DNA of 25,313 nucleotides, taken from positions 2,452,393-2,477,705 of the forward strand of contig BFEA01000043.1 of assembly GCA_003427395.1 (NCBI GenBank), given 5' to 3'. The notes under the pieces are model-generated. The model was not told the origin of the DNA, made no database searches, and saw only the letters and a program-made list of their open reading frames with translations. The position numbers and the translations under genes are program-made. This stretch comes from Chara braunii. Its lineage: Eukaryota > Streptophyta > Charophyceae > Charales > Characeae. Shown in pieces: positions 17,701 to 25,313 of this stretch (position 1 is its first letter; each line of letters opens with the position of its first letter).

Positions 17701-18443
17701 GGGCACAAACTTCCGATAGTACGATGAAAGACCAAGGAAAGAACACAGTTCGTGGGTTGAGGCCAGTTGCGGATGACCTCAACCTTGGTTGCCTCAGGCT
17801 CTAGGCCTACAGCAGACAACCGATGCCCAAGATAGATGATGCTATCCCTCCCAAACTCAGATTTCTCTAAGTTGAGATGGAGTTGCGTTTTCTTGAGGAT
17901 GGTGAACACTTCCAAGGTGCTTCATGTGTTCCTTGATGGATTTGCTGAAGATTAAAATATCATCGAGATACACCACCACGAACCGACCAATCTGTTCGCA
18001 AAGGACCTTGTCCATAAGGCTTTGAAAGGTGGCCGGTGCGTTGGTGAGACCGAAGGGCATTACGATAAATTCGTAAAGCCCATCGCGTGCCTTAAACGCA
18101 GTCTTGTGCTGGTCCGCAGTATCGACTTCAATTTGGTGATATCCAAACTTGAGATAGATCTTGGAGAAGACCTTGCACCCACCTACAACATCAATCAAGT
18201 CATCTATGCGTGGCAATGGGTAGGCGTTATTTCTTGTGATGCGGTTAGACCGCAATAATCAATACACATGTGGAGCTTGCCTCCTTTCTTTGGAACAAAC
18301 AAAACAGGTGCACCAAATTCAGTTTCACTAGGCTTGATCCAACCCTTATCGATCATCTCATCGATTTGTTTCCGGAGTTTCTCCAACTCACTGGATCCCA
18401 TTGGGTATACGCAACCCTTTGGAGGAACAACACCCTCGACCAA
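17664..18443 (-). pseudogene. reverse transcriptase, missing one catalytic Asp
   Basis: The RT starts GCVYPMGSSELEKLRKQIDE with DKGWIKPSETEFGAPVLFVP and continues YPLPRIDDLIDVVGGCKVFS, VMPFGLTNAPATFQSLMDKV, VVVYLDDILIFS and LNLEKSEFGRDSIIYLGHRL. The YLDD motif is intact (17959-17970). The first catalytic Asp, in the motif normally reading KIDLxSGYHQ, is Tyr here: KIYLKFGYHQ, codon at 18154-18156. Frameshifts lie near 18245, 17915 and 17750. The enzyme would be inactive even without the frameshifts. Confidence 0.95.
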
Positions 18444-18515
18444 CTCGATTGTATGTTGGACCGATCGAGTAGGAACTCCACGTGGTTCGGCTAGAAGTTT
18501 CGAGAATTGATCAAG

Positions 18516-18728
18516 TCAGCTTTGAATGCTCATTGGGACCGATGGGGGCAAAGGATTAGCAAAAGGGTCACCTAGGTCAGGTCGCAAATTACGAATGGAG
18601 GCGACCGAATCTGGAGTAGAGTCATGTGGACTAGGGGTAGCTAGAGAAGCAGAAGTGTTAGAAGTAGATTCATTAGATGAAGTAGTATTGGTACTAGCCG
18701 CAAAAGTAGATGGCACATGAGCAGGCAA
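18516..18728 (-). pseudogene. Ser/Thr/Pro-rich linker between protease and RT
   Basis: This minus-strand frame is rich in Ser, Thr, Asn and Pro (for example TNTTSSNESTSNTSASLATP). It lies between the protease and RT regions of pol and has no recognisable fold. It is likely a spacer. Confidence 0.5.
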
Positions 18729-18899
18729 ACGAAGGCGACATACAATTGTTCATCCTCTTTGTGCTTGCGCCACTTCTTGGAGAACTGCATGGCATGGAAA
18801 AAAGTCATTGGGGACTCGTGCTTCTCATCCAAGAGGACAGGAAGCTCGTTCCCTTTAGCATCTTTGACTATGAAAAGTGACTCTTTCCACTTGGTCCAT

Positions 18900-19190
18900 T
18901 CGCATTGGGACTACAACCAGCCCAAGCCGAGGATTGCATCGAAGGGACACTTGTCAAGGACATAGAAGTTCAATGCGTGGGTGACTGTCTTGCCCTTGTC
19001 AAAGGTAGTGCGCACACCTTTGACTGCATGTGTAGATGAGACAACCTTTTTGTTGCTTACTTGAGTCCGACAAGGATTCTGCAAAGCCACTTGCTTTATT
19101 CCCAAGCCCACTTTGTGTATCCTGTGTGGTGACATGAAGTTAGTCATAGCAGCACAATCAATCAACACACGGAGATAGCAGTGGTTTATG
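18900..19190 (-). pseudogene. retroviral-type aspartic protease, active-site motif altered
   Basis: The motif VLIDCAAMTNFMS occupies the place of the usual LID(S/C/T)GATxNFIS. The catalytic Asp is present (codon at 19157-19159), but the following Gly is Ala. The C-terminal conserved block FDAILGLGWL is present and is followed by a stop. The region after it continues in another frame with EWTKWKESLFIVKDAKGNEL. The protease normally cuts the Gag-Pol polyprotein. Confidence 0.85.
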
Positions 19191-19423
19191 AGAAGTTTGA
19201 AGAAGATAAACTTTATTGTCCCTTGAGCACGCTAATGTTTAAGTCGACCGTCTCAGACTCCCCCCAAGGCTCATCATACAAAGCATGACAAACTTCAGCC
19301 TTGGAGCAGCAGACGATGGGGCTTCAAGAGAGGACTGTTGATCTGCATCAGGTTTACTCGCCCTTGCCGTAGAGGGTGTTGATGCCAGCTCTACGCCCGA
19401 TTGTGGTTTCCCTGCAGCCTAGA

Positions 19424-19464
19424 ACAATCTTGTACTTTATGGTTTATTTTTAGGCAACGCAAGC
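19424..19464 (-). pseudogene. CCHC zinc knuckle of Gag
   Basis: The minus strand reads GCLRCLKINHKVQDCSRLQ, which fits C-x2-C-x4-H-x4-C exactly. Such knuckles bind the element's RNA during packaging. It lies between the capsid part of gag and the protease, as expected. Confidence 0.85.
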
Positions 19465-19764
19465 AACCTCTCTTTTTCATCCTAGCCTTCCATTCAGCCT
19501 CATTGGTCCGGAGGTCCAACCAAGGTTTAGTACTTGCATCCTCCGGTTTGGCTGGGATTTTGGCTCCCTTTGGAAGTGCGACAAAGCTCCTTACTGGATT
19601 CCGGTTTTGGTTTCCCTTACCATGGGCAGTCTTTTAGAGGCACTGAATTTCTCATCATCATTGTTCATATCAGATTCTTGAGTTGAAGAGCAGGTTGTAT
19701 CAGCGTCCTGTTCTTCGCCGTCGCCAAGAGTGGGGTCATCTGCTTCGGCCCCCCCCTTCCCCTT

Positions 19765-20986
19765 TCACAAGTCAAGCGCAGCTAGGCGATTGCTGCCACG
19801 AAACCGCCCACGGACAAAAGTATTTTTGTTGCTTGCTGCGGTAAGGAGGTCTCCTGCGTCCAGATTGACTGCATCCTTCATTAAGGAAAACCAGTGAATG
19901 TACCTGAAGAAATCTCTGCCTAGGCGATTGGTCAAGTGAGTGGGTACCGTACCTTTAACTACATCCAAACATGATTGCGTAGTCAGCTCCAATCCTGGCG
20001 TTGCAAAAAGTTTGCTGACATGCAGTTGCAATTTGTATGGTGCCCTGCCACTTGCGCGCTTAAGCTCATCAAGTTGTATCCTTACTCTCGCTGCACCATG
20101 CGGATCTTTATATTGCACTACTATGGAGAGTGGTAGCCAGAGTGACTTTAAGCCACTCTGATAGGTTGATCTTGGAATACGCAGCTTGCATGGCTTGGAC
20201 TTGAAGGAAGCCCCTTACGACAGGCTCGACGTTCGTCCCTAGGATCAAGGACTGGTTCACTCTTTGAGTGCCCTATACCTCAAAGTTGGTTCTCATGGAG
20301 CTGATCCAGGACTCTACGTCCTCCTTACCAGCATACCTAGATGGTATCATCACCGCCTTCCTGTCCATGTATGGACTGCTATAGCTGGGACCAGCTATTG
20401 CTGGATCCGATCCCAGGGCTGCGGCAGTCGCAAAACTTCCTGCACTGCCGCTTGTAGCGGTAGTGGGAACTGCACCTGTCACAGGTCCTGACCGATTAAC
20501 CACCAAACTCAACGAAGAAGACTGAGAAGAAGGAGAATAATGGAGAGGTGCAAAGGTAGAACTGGGAAGAGAACTTGAGGTTTGGGTGTGATGCATGCTT
20601 GTCATTTGCTGTAGCTGATCGTGATGCTCTCTGGCCATTTCAGCCATTTGAGTACGCATCTGACTCATTTCCTCGAGTGGTTGAGATTTCACACTTGGGA
20701 GTTCGCTGAGCAAATGGTAATTTACAAGCGCGCGTACATACACAACCAGATCTTTCTCAAGGTCTGATTCAAATATGTTTGGAACTGTTTTGAAAATAGC
20801 CTCAAGTTCGTCAACGACTGTTTTCTGCTTTGCCTCTTCCGCCTTTTCCTCCTCAGCCAATTCTCTTTGATAGAGGGCTTCATTCAGCGGTTTATCAGCC
20901 TCATCCGCTGCATCCATATGAGCCTTTACCATATCAGAAAGCTTAGCTGGTGACATGTTGGAACCACTAGCTCCTTCAGTTGCCAT
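19765..20986 (-). pseudogene. gag, N-terminal and capsid parts, broken
   Basis: The ATG at 20986 opens MATEGASGSNMSPAKLSDMV, then a Glu/Lys-rich helical segment and a Ser/Pro-rich spacer. YAGKEDVESWISSMRTNFEV is the start of the capsid domain. The frame is then cut by TAG at 20273-20275. The downstream codons remain similar in style until a frameshift near 20120, after which ARVRIQLDELKRASGRAPYK and RDFFRYIHWFSLMKDAVNLD continue to about 19765. Gag forms the particle shell. It is unrelated in sequence to the gag-like ORF at 3292-3966 except for the general layout. Confidence 0.85.
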
Positions 20987-21991
20987 GGCCTCTCTTGCTC
21001 TTCTCTCTTGTCCGCGGGCATGTAGTGGACTTCAGCAAAAGAAACAAACTGAAAGTACAGAAGAGAAGGTAGAATTCCTAGCCGGAGCAGCAAAATATTT
21101 GGACTAGAGAGCAACCAAGAACAATCAAACAAATACAATGCATTTAAAAGAGAGCTCTGATTCCGCGTTCAAGTCCAGTCAGACCAAGTACAAGATCCCC
21201 TTGAGCCTAATCCGACCGGCACCATTAAAGTACAGCAAACCAGACTACAAGTAACATCATACAGCAATGGAGAATTGAGTGGTGTATAAGATGCAGGTCA
21301 AGCATTGGATTGTGTGTCATTTGTCTGACAAAGCATCTCAGCCAAGATCCCCTCGTCAGCAAGGGCTCTAATAAAAAGAAGAGTACCGTATCCCAGACAG
21401 AAAAGAGAGCGACACTGAGTCAACAGATTTGGGTCCAAGGGGCCCTTCTTGTTTGGGCCTGGTCCCACTGTGTCCCAATGGGTCCCAAGTAGGTCGCGAC
21501 CAAGTCCCAAACAAGGAGAGTACCTCAAGGTCCTACTTTCTGCCTCTACCGTACTGAAAAACGAATCTCAACTTCAAGAGAGAACCTACAGACTACATCC
21601 ATTCAGAGATGAAAAGACAAAGCACTGTAGAAAGATATGGCTTTTTCATTTCTAAATCCATCAGGTTAGTAAGTAGTTCGCACACCAATGCATACAACCA
21701 AGACTTCAGAGGAGTTAAAAAGAGACCCAGAAGTACCCCAGCAGGACAAAGAATACCATGCACGCATATATGGGCAACCCTTAGGTGCACGACAGAGTGC
21801 CCCGGACTCTGAGATGAAGTATAACTCACCCCCCTTCCTCATATGGTCTTCCTTACCCTATTCGCTACCTCTACACTAGTGTCCTATCATGTAGGAGGGT
21901 CTCATTTCTAACACCAAAGTGCAACGCCGGATCCCCCTCCGATGCTGAAGAACAAAGCAGTAACTTGCAGTCCGTAGATGCAGAATGGCTA

Positions 21992-22021
21992 CCTCCCTCA
22001 AGATCGCCTACTTGAGGGAGG
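21992..22021 (-). repeat. leader hairpin 2, 11-bp perfect stem
   Basis: CCTCCCTCAAG (21992-22002) pairs with CTTGAGGGAGG (22011-22021) across an 8-nt loop. A further CCTCAAG follows directly. Confidence 0.8.
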
Positions 22022-22230
22022 CCCTCAAGTCACCAAGTGTCTCCCTTAGGTCAGTGTTCCAGGTGCGAGTGCCTCTCACTGTCGCCTCTCTCAACTTGTC
22101 GCATGAAGTCCTCTTGATGTGTCTCGCCACCACATACTTACTCTCAATCAACCTGGTCAGGTTCGGTGTCGACCCAACATGACCGGACCTTTCCTAACCC
22201 ACGCTGCCCCACTTCCCACGTCAGACCAAC

Positions 22231-22269
22231 CCTAATCCTAAGTGGTTAGCCCTTACCACTTAGGTTAGG
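22231..22269 (-). repeat. leader hairpin 1, 10-bp perfect stem plus extension
   Basis: CCTAAGTGGT pairs with ACCACTTAGG across the 8-nt loop TAGCCCTT; pairing extends outward with one bulged base. It lies about 35-75 nt from the primer-binding site. Confidence 0.8.
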
Positions 22270-22304
22270 GTTCGGGTAGATAAGTCAACTCTCACCAGCG
22301 AGTA

Positions 22305-22323
22305 GAATCCGCTCCGATACCAA
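22305..22323 (-). other. primer-binding site, tRNA-iMet type
   Basis: On the minus strand, TTGGTATCGGAGCGGATTC directly follows the 5' LTR end CATAACA. It resembles the initiator-Met site TGGTATCAGAGC. Confidence 0.85.
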
Positions 22324-23392
22324 TGTTATGATCCTGGCCAATTTCGAAGTACACATTCATCAGATAGTACAATGCCGTCCAATTAGAAAAAGAAATGAAT
22401 GAACTTAGAGGAGAGAGAGGGTAAGAAGAAGAAGAAGAAGAAAGAGGAGAAGAAGATGATGTACACCAGCATTGACAAATGATAATGCTCTTCTTCTTCG
22501 CCAAACACTCTCCTCCTCCTTATGTCCTCCGCTCTTATTCACACGAGAAATAATAATACAATGTTGAATGGCTGAACCAGAATCAATGTCCGAATCTCTC
22601 TTCTACAGCAGGTATCACTTGAGGTCCACCATAGCCATGGCCGCCTCTCACTCTTCACTCTCATAGGGCGAGGCTATGGCGGACTACTAGGCCTTGGCCT
22701 GATGTCCAAAAGACAACCCAAAGCAGCTATGGCTGCTCTAGCTCAGGCCGCCATGCCCGACTCGGCCTCGAAGCTTCTTGGTGTAGCTCTGCCCCAACGG
22801 GGACCTTCCTGCTGCAGCGCCCACCAAGGTGATGGAGATGGCTGCCACCATAGCCAGGTAAGGACCTCTGGCGCTCCCCCTTCCTCCTGGTCTTCTTCCT
22901 CCTCCGTGTCCTTGCTCCTTGCCAGGCCCTAGACTCAGACTGGTTGGACTGGTATCCGCGTAGACCTAGCCTACAACTACTGGGCCTCTAAAAATGCCAA
23001 CTTTTGTCTTTTTCTGCTCGGCCTCGAGTACCCGGCACATCTACCTCTTCAGGGTGTGGTACTGGCCTACCTGCTACTTGAGTGTTTCCCCGCTGCTTCA
23101 ATTGCGGGCCTCTTCCCCTGCCACTTGAGTGTTTTCCCCGCTGCAATCCTCAATGTCACGGCCACAGGTAAGTACCGGCCCTGAGGGCCCAACGAACGAA
23201 CAAGTGCCCTTGCTGGTCACACACACACTCAAGCCAACAAGCACTCAGACAGACATGCAGACCAGCAAGCGTGCACACACACAGACTTAGAGAACTTAGT
23301 AGCAAGCGGAAAACTCAGCAAGGCATTCAGTCCATGAGAAAAACTGAGAAATCAGCTGTGTGTCTCAGTCCATGTTTGGCCGGGTCCTCACA
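22324..23392 (-). repeat. 5' LTR of the gypsy element (1,069 bp)
   Basis: Bordered by TG and CA and collinear with 14255-15550. By eye it differs from the other LTR at roughly 5-7 percent of sites in the first 300 bp, and it lacks about 230 bp near 22918-22924. Divergent LTRs indicate an old insertion. Confidence 0.95.
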
Positions 23393-23397
23393 CAATG
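23393..23397. other. target-site duplication CAATG, right
   Basis: Partner of 14250-14254. An intact duplication means both ends come from one insertion and have not recombined with another copy. Confidence 0.95.
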
Positions 23398-23602
23398 GAT
23401 GTAACTTCAATTGGTACACATGTTTGAGTTTAATGATCTTGTTCTGACGGTTGGATTTCCTATGAAAGAACCCACACATGTTCAAGGGGGGGCTAGCCTG
23501 AAGATTGATTATTTGTTGTAAGATTGGCAGCATCATTATGTTTGTAATGGTCAGCCGTGCAAGTATTCAAATTTGGACTTTGTGGATGTGGAGTGTTTGC
23601 AG

Positions 23603-23731
23603 GTGAGCGGGCTGATGTTAGCAAGCCATACAAGCATACGGCATCTTTTCAGCAAGTCCATCAACCAGTACGAGAAGCTCAGGAAGAAGCAGGCCTTCCT
23701 GGTCTACTACCGGCAGTTCCCACTGTCCATG
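23603..23731 (+). CDS. TUBG: gamma-tubulin, internal exon ([18 protein letters not shown]...)
   Basis: This exon has 129 nt and 43 codons in phase 0. It begins [18 protein letters not shown] and ends [14 protein letters not shown]. It matches the plant gamma-tubulin C-terminal helical region, including the basic [11 protein letters not shown] stretch. The acceptor is GTGTTTGCAG; the donor is ATG/GTAATTC. The final residues LSM sit where plant proteins usually have MFA, a local divergence next to the splice site. The exon starts only 211 bp downstream of the right LTR of the gypsy element, so that insertion nearly reaches coding sequence. Confidence 0.95.
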
Positions 23732-23748
23732 GTAATTCTTGTTTTTCC

Positions 23749-23830
<82 letters not shown>

Positions 23831-24055
23831 GCTAAGGCGGCTGGCAATGCTTCCCTTGGTGCATTCTGTACTTCTCTGTGCACTGCTGCAGACGAAAATC
23901 CCAACATCTCTGCAAATTGCTATTGAGGCCATTCCGCCTTCATTCTCATTCTCTACCCCTTTCTCATCTCACCTGTGCTGCTTTTTCAGATTTTTGTCAT
24001 CTTTGCTGCTGACCATTTGTTCTGTCAACTGTCTGATTTCCCCGCCTTCTTGCAG
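23732..24055 (+). other. gamma-tubulin intron C, 324 bp, with CT microsatellite
   Basis: This short intron has donor GTAATT and a pyrimidine-rich acceptor. A pure CT run occupies 23751-23825, starting about 20 nt after the donor. The remainder is pyrimidine-rich. Confidence 0.9.
23751..23825. repeat. CT microsatellite (75 nt)
   Basis: A pure CT run within intron C, about 20 nt downstream of the donor site. Confidence 0.97.
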
Positions 24056-24160
24056 GATAATGATCTATCAGAATTTGACGAGTCAAGGGAGATCATTCAG
24101 AGCCTGGTTGATGAATACAAGGCTTGTGAGTCTGCAGATTATGTCAAATGGGGCATGGAG
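24056..24160 (+). CDS. TUBG: gamma-tubulin, internal exon (DNDLSEFDES...KWGME)
   Basis: This exon has 105 nt and 35 codons in phase 0. It begins DNDLSEFDESREIIQSLVDE and ends YKACESADYVKWGME. It corresponds to the penultimate part of plant gamma-tubulin. The acceptor is strong (pyrimidine-rich, CCGCCTTCTTGCAG) and the donor is GAG/GTTAGT. In plants, one short stretch after WGME, starting DPD or similar, ends the protein. I could not find it before the end of the window, so the terminal exon is probably further downstream. Confidence 0.95.
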
Positions 24161-24852
24161 GTTAGTAAGGGGGACCTCAGCCCACTCTTGAGGGATTATT
24201 TTTTACTATCACAAACCCAGAGAGTTTTCGAATCTTCTCTTTGCTTTGTAGTGCCCCAAAGAAGCCTGTCTTTTCTCAAACAAAATCAGAAGTTCAAAAC
24301 CCTATGGCTTAGTGGGCCACAGGGGTAACACTGCACGCCGATATTTTTCGTTTTCCTCGACTTCTTACCTTTGGATGTTCACATCTGCAGTCGCGATTGG
24401 CCGAAACAATTGTTTTTGGTGAACTGTGTCTGGGTCAAGCTGATCGACATGTAGCGGTTTTCGAACGTAGTGCGGTTTTGGAAAATGGTGTACCACAGCC
24501 GTCAATCGATCGTTGTTGAACTGTGTGTGCTTGAAGTGCGGTGTGTGGTGTGATGAATCGTGTCAGAGGAGTGGCACGACTGTTTTTTTGTTCGTCTTTT
24601 GTTTGGTTTTAGAGGTGTTGCGGTTATTTTGTATTGTCAGAAGAGTCCCAGGGGGGATTGTTGTTTTATTTTGTTTTGTTTTAGGGCTTTGCTGTTATTT
24701 TGTTTTATCCTTCAGTCCGGTTTTCTTTGGAGAATGGAACTTGCAGGCTTGGAGCTCTGCAGTGTGAAGAAGCGCCCACTCGCCAGGCAGCGTCTTGAAA
24801 CGGGCTGGCCACCCCTTCTTTCCTCGCCGGCGCTCCACCCGAGAGCCTCACC

Positions 24853-24905
24853 GCACCACTCACCAAATGTGCAAAATGAGAATGAATCTCCCGGGAAACA
24901 TGGAA
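24853..24905. repeat. dispersed repeat, copy 2
   Basis: Matches 5645-5702 in the same orientation (GCACCACTCACCAAATGT, AATGAATCT, AAACATGGA). Confidence 0.6.
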
Positions 24906-25072
24906 AGATACACGAGGATATATTGGTATTTGCTGAGTTCTGCGATAACGGCTTTGCAGACAGGCACCCATCGTCTGTGCTGCCAGCAGCACTCCCACGC
25001 AACACACACACTATTTCGCGCTGCCAGCAGCACACCCATGTATTCACACACGCCTGCACGTACACAAGGGCA

Positions 25073-25195
25073 TACACACACACACAGGCTGGCTGGGGTT
25101 TTCCGTTGCTCTCCTGCCTTCTTTTGCAAGGACCGATGGAGCATTCTGGGCGTCTTTCAAATGCGCGCACACACACACGCACACACACACACACC
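25073..25195. repeat. AC-rich low-complexity tracts
   Basis: Two (AC)n runs, about 25073-25086 and 25165-25195, the second interrupted by G. Frames crossing them encode spurious Cys/Val or Thr/His runs. Confidence 0.85.
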
Positions 25196-25313
25196 CGATG
25201 GGTGCGGCCATGGTTGAAACGGTATTCACCAGTTCGCAGTAGCAAATGCAGATCCCAGGGCTCGATCCCTAGTTCCCCATCTTACCTGTGTACAATATTG
25301 ATGACAACCCGTA

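Larger units (their letters stand above)
20987..22304 (-). other. leader of the gypsy element, with hairpins
   Basis: About 1.3 kb between the primer-binding site and gag without a credible ORF. Two strong hairpins lie near its 5' end: 22231-22269 and 21992-22021, listed separately. Leaders of LTR elements commonly hold dimerisation and packaging signals; no such role is shown here. Confidence 0.6.
14255..23392 (-). mobile_element. Ty3/gypsy chromovirus-like LTR retrotransposon with both LTRs, 9,138 bp
   Basis: LTRs at 14255-15550 and 22324-23392 start TGTTATGATCC and end TCACA on the plus strand. The flanking CAATG at 14250-14254 and 23393-23397 is a perfect 5-bp target duplication. On the minus strand the order is 5' LTR, primer-binding site, leader, gag, zinc knuckle, protease, RT, RNase H, integrase, chromodomain-like end, polypurine tract, 3' LTR. 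RT-RNase H before integrase defines Ty3/gypsy. Stops, frameshifts and lost catalytic residues show it cannot transpose by itself. It is antisense to the host gene. Confidence 0.97.
10926..23602 (+). other. gamma-tubulin intron B, 12,677 bp
   Basis: The intron runs from donor GTGTGTGAG to acceptor GTTTGCAG. It contains hAT transposase remnants, a hAT-like non-autonomous element and a 9.1-kb gypsy element, all with minus-strand coding sense. About 10926-11060 and 14075-14249 show nothing I can assign. Confidence 0.9.
24161..25313 (+). other. start of gamma-tubulin intron D, open at the window edge
   Basis: The intron follows donor GTTAGT. It contains T/G-rich sequence (24560-24730), a dispersed repeat (24853-24903), a direct repeat with core GCTGCCAGCAGCAC (about 24979 and 25020) and AC-rich tracts (25073-25086 and 25165-25195). 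No further gamma-tubulin exon was recognised. Confidence 0.7.

Noticed and set aside
23557-24328. Four overlapping ORFs around the CT run read as separate proteins
   Set aside because: The plus-strand frames are the two gamma-tubulin exons extended through intron C; the minus-strand frame is a shadow with an Arg-Glu run.
24705-25245. Minus-strand ORFs with Cys-Val runs near the window end
   Set aside because: They depend on AC-rich repeats and lie in intron D.

Overview
The window is eukaryotic genomic DNA lying almost entirely inside one host gene. Four plus-strand exons encode the C-terminal part of gamma-tubulin: 102-176, 10881-10925 (a 45-nt micro-exon), 23603-23731 and 24056-24160. All have AG/GT borders, all are in phase 0, and joined they read without a break. 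The residues are of the plant type (for example [17 protein letters not shown] and SLVDEYKACESADYVKWGME). This, with introns of 10.7 and 12.7 kb full of retroelements, suggests a streptophyte with a large repetitive genome. A charophyte alga such as Chara is my best guess, but the window alone cannot prove it. The gene's 5' part and its last coding exon(s) lie outside.

Intron A (177-10880) holds: an inverted retroposon tail; a deleted LTR element with a gag-like ORF (about 1299-4312); GA microsatellites; four GTGCGC-rich arrays in a roughly symmetrical inverted layout (5150-7620); an unassigned charged ORF (8068-8343); a Pro/Thr-rich tract; a second copy of the retroposon tail in opposite orientation; a tandem repeat of about 188 bp; and two fold-back elements, the first with perfect 26-bp arms.

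Intron B (10926-23602) holds minus-strand pieces of a decayed hAT transposase. A 526-bp non-autonomous element with hAT-like ends (12464-12989) sits between them. A Ty3/gypsy element with both LTRs follows at 14255-23392, on the minus strand, flanked by the 5-bp duplication CAATG. Its gag, zinc knuckle, protease, RT, RNase H, integrase and chromodomain-like end are all recognisable. It is dead: it carries several in-frame stops and frameshifts, and three catalytic motifs are altered.

Intron C (324 bp) contains a 75-nt CT microsatellite. Intron D starts at 24161 and runs out of the window with low-complexity AC tracts and one dispersed repeat. No tRNA, rRNA, CRISPR or prokaryotic features were seen. 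The host exons total only 354 bp, about 1.4 percent of the window, and are easily missed because none forms a long ORF.
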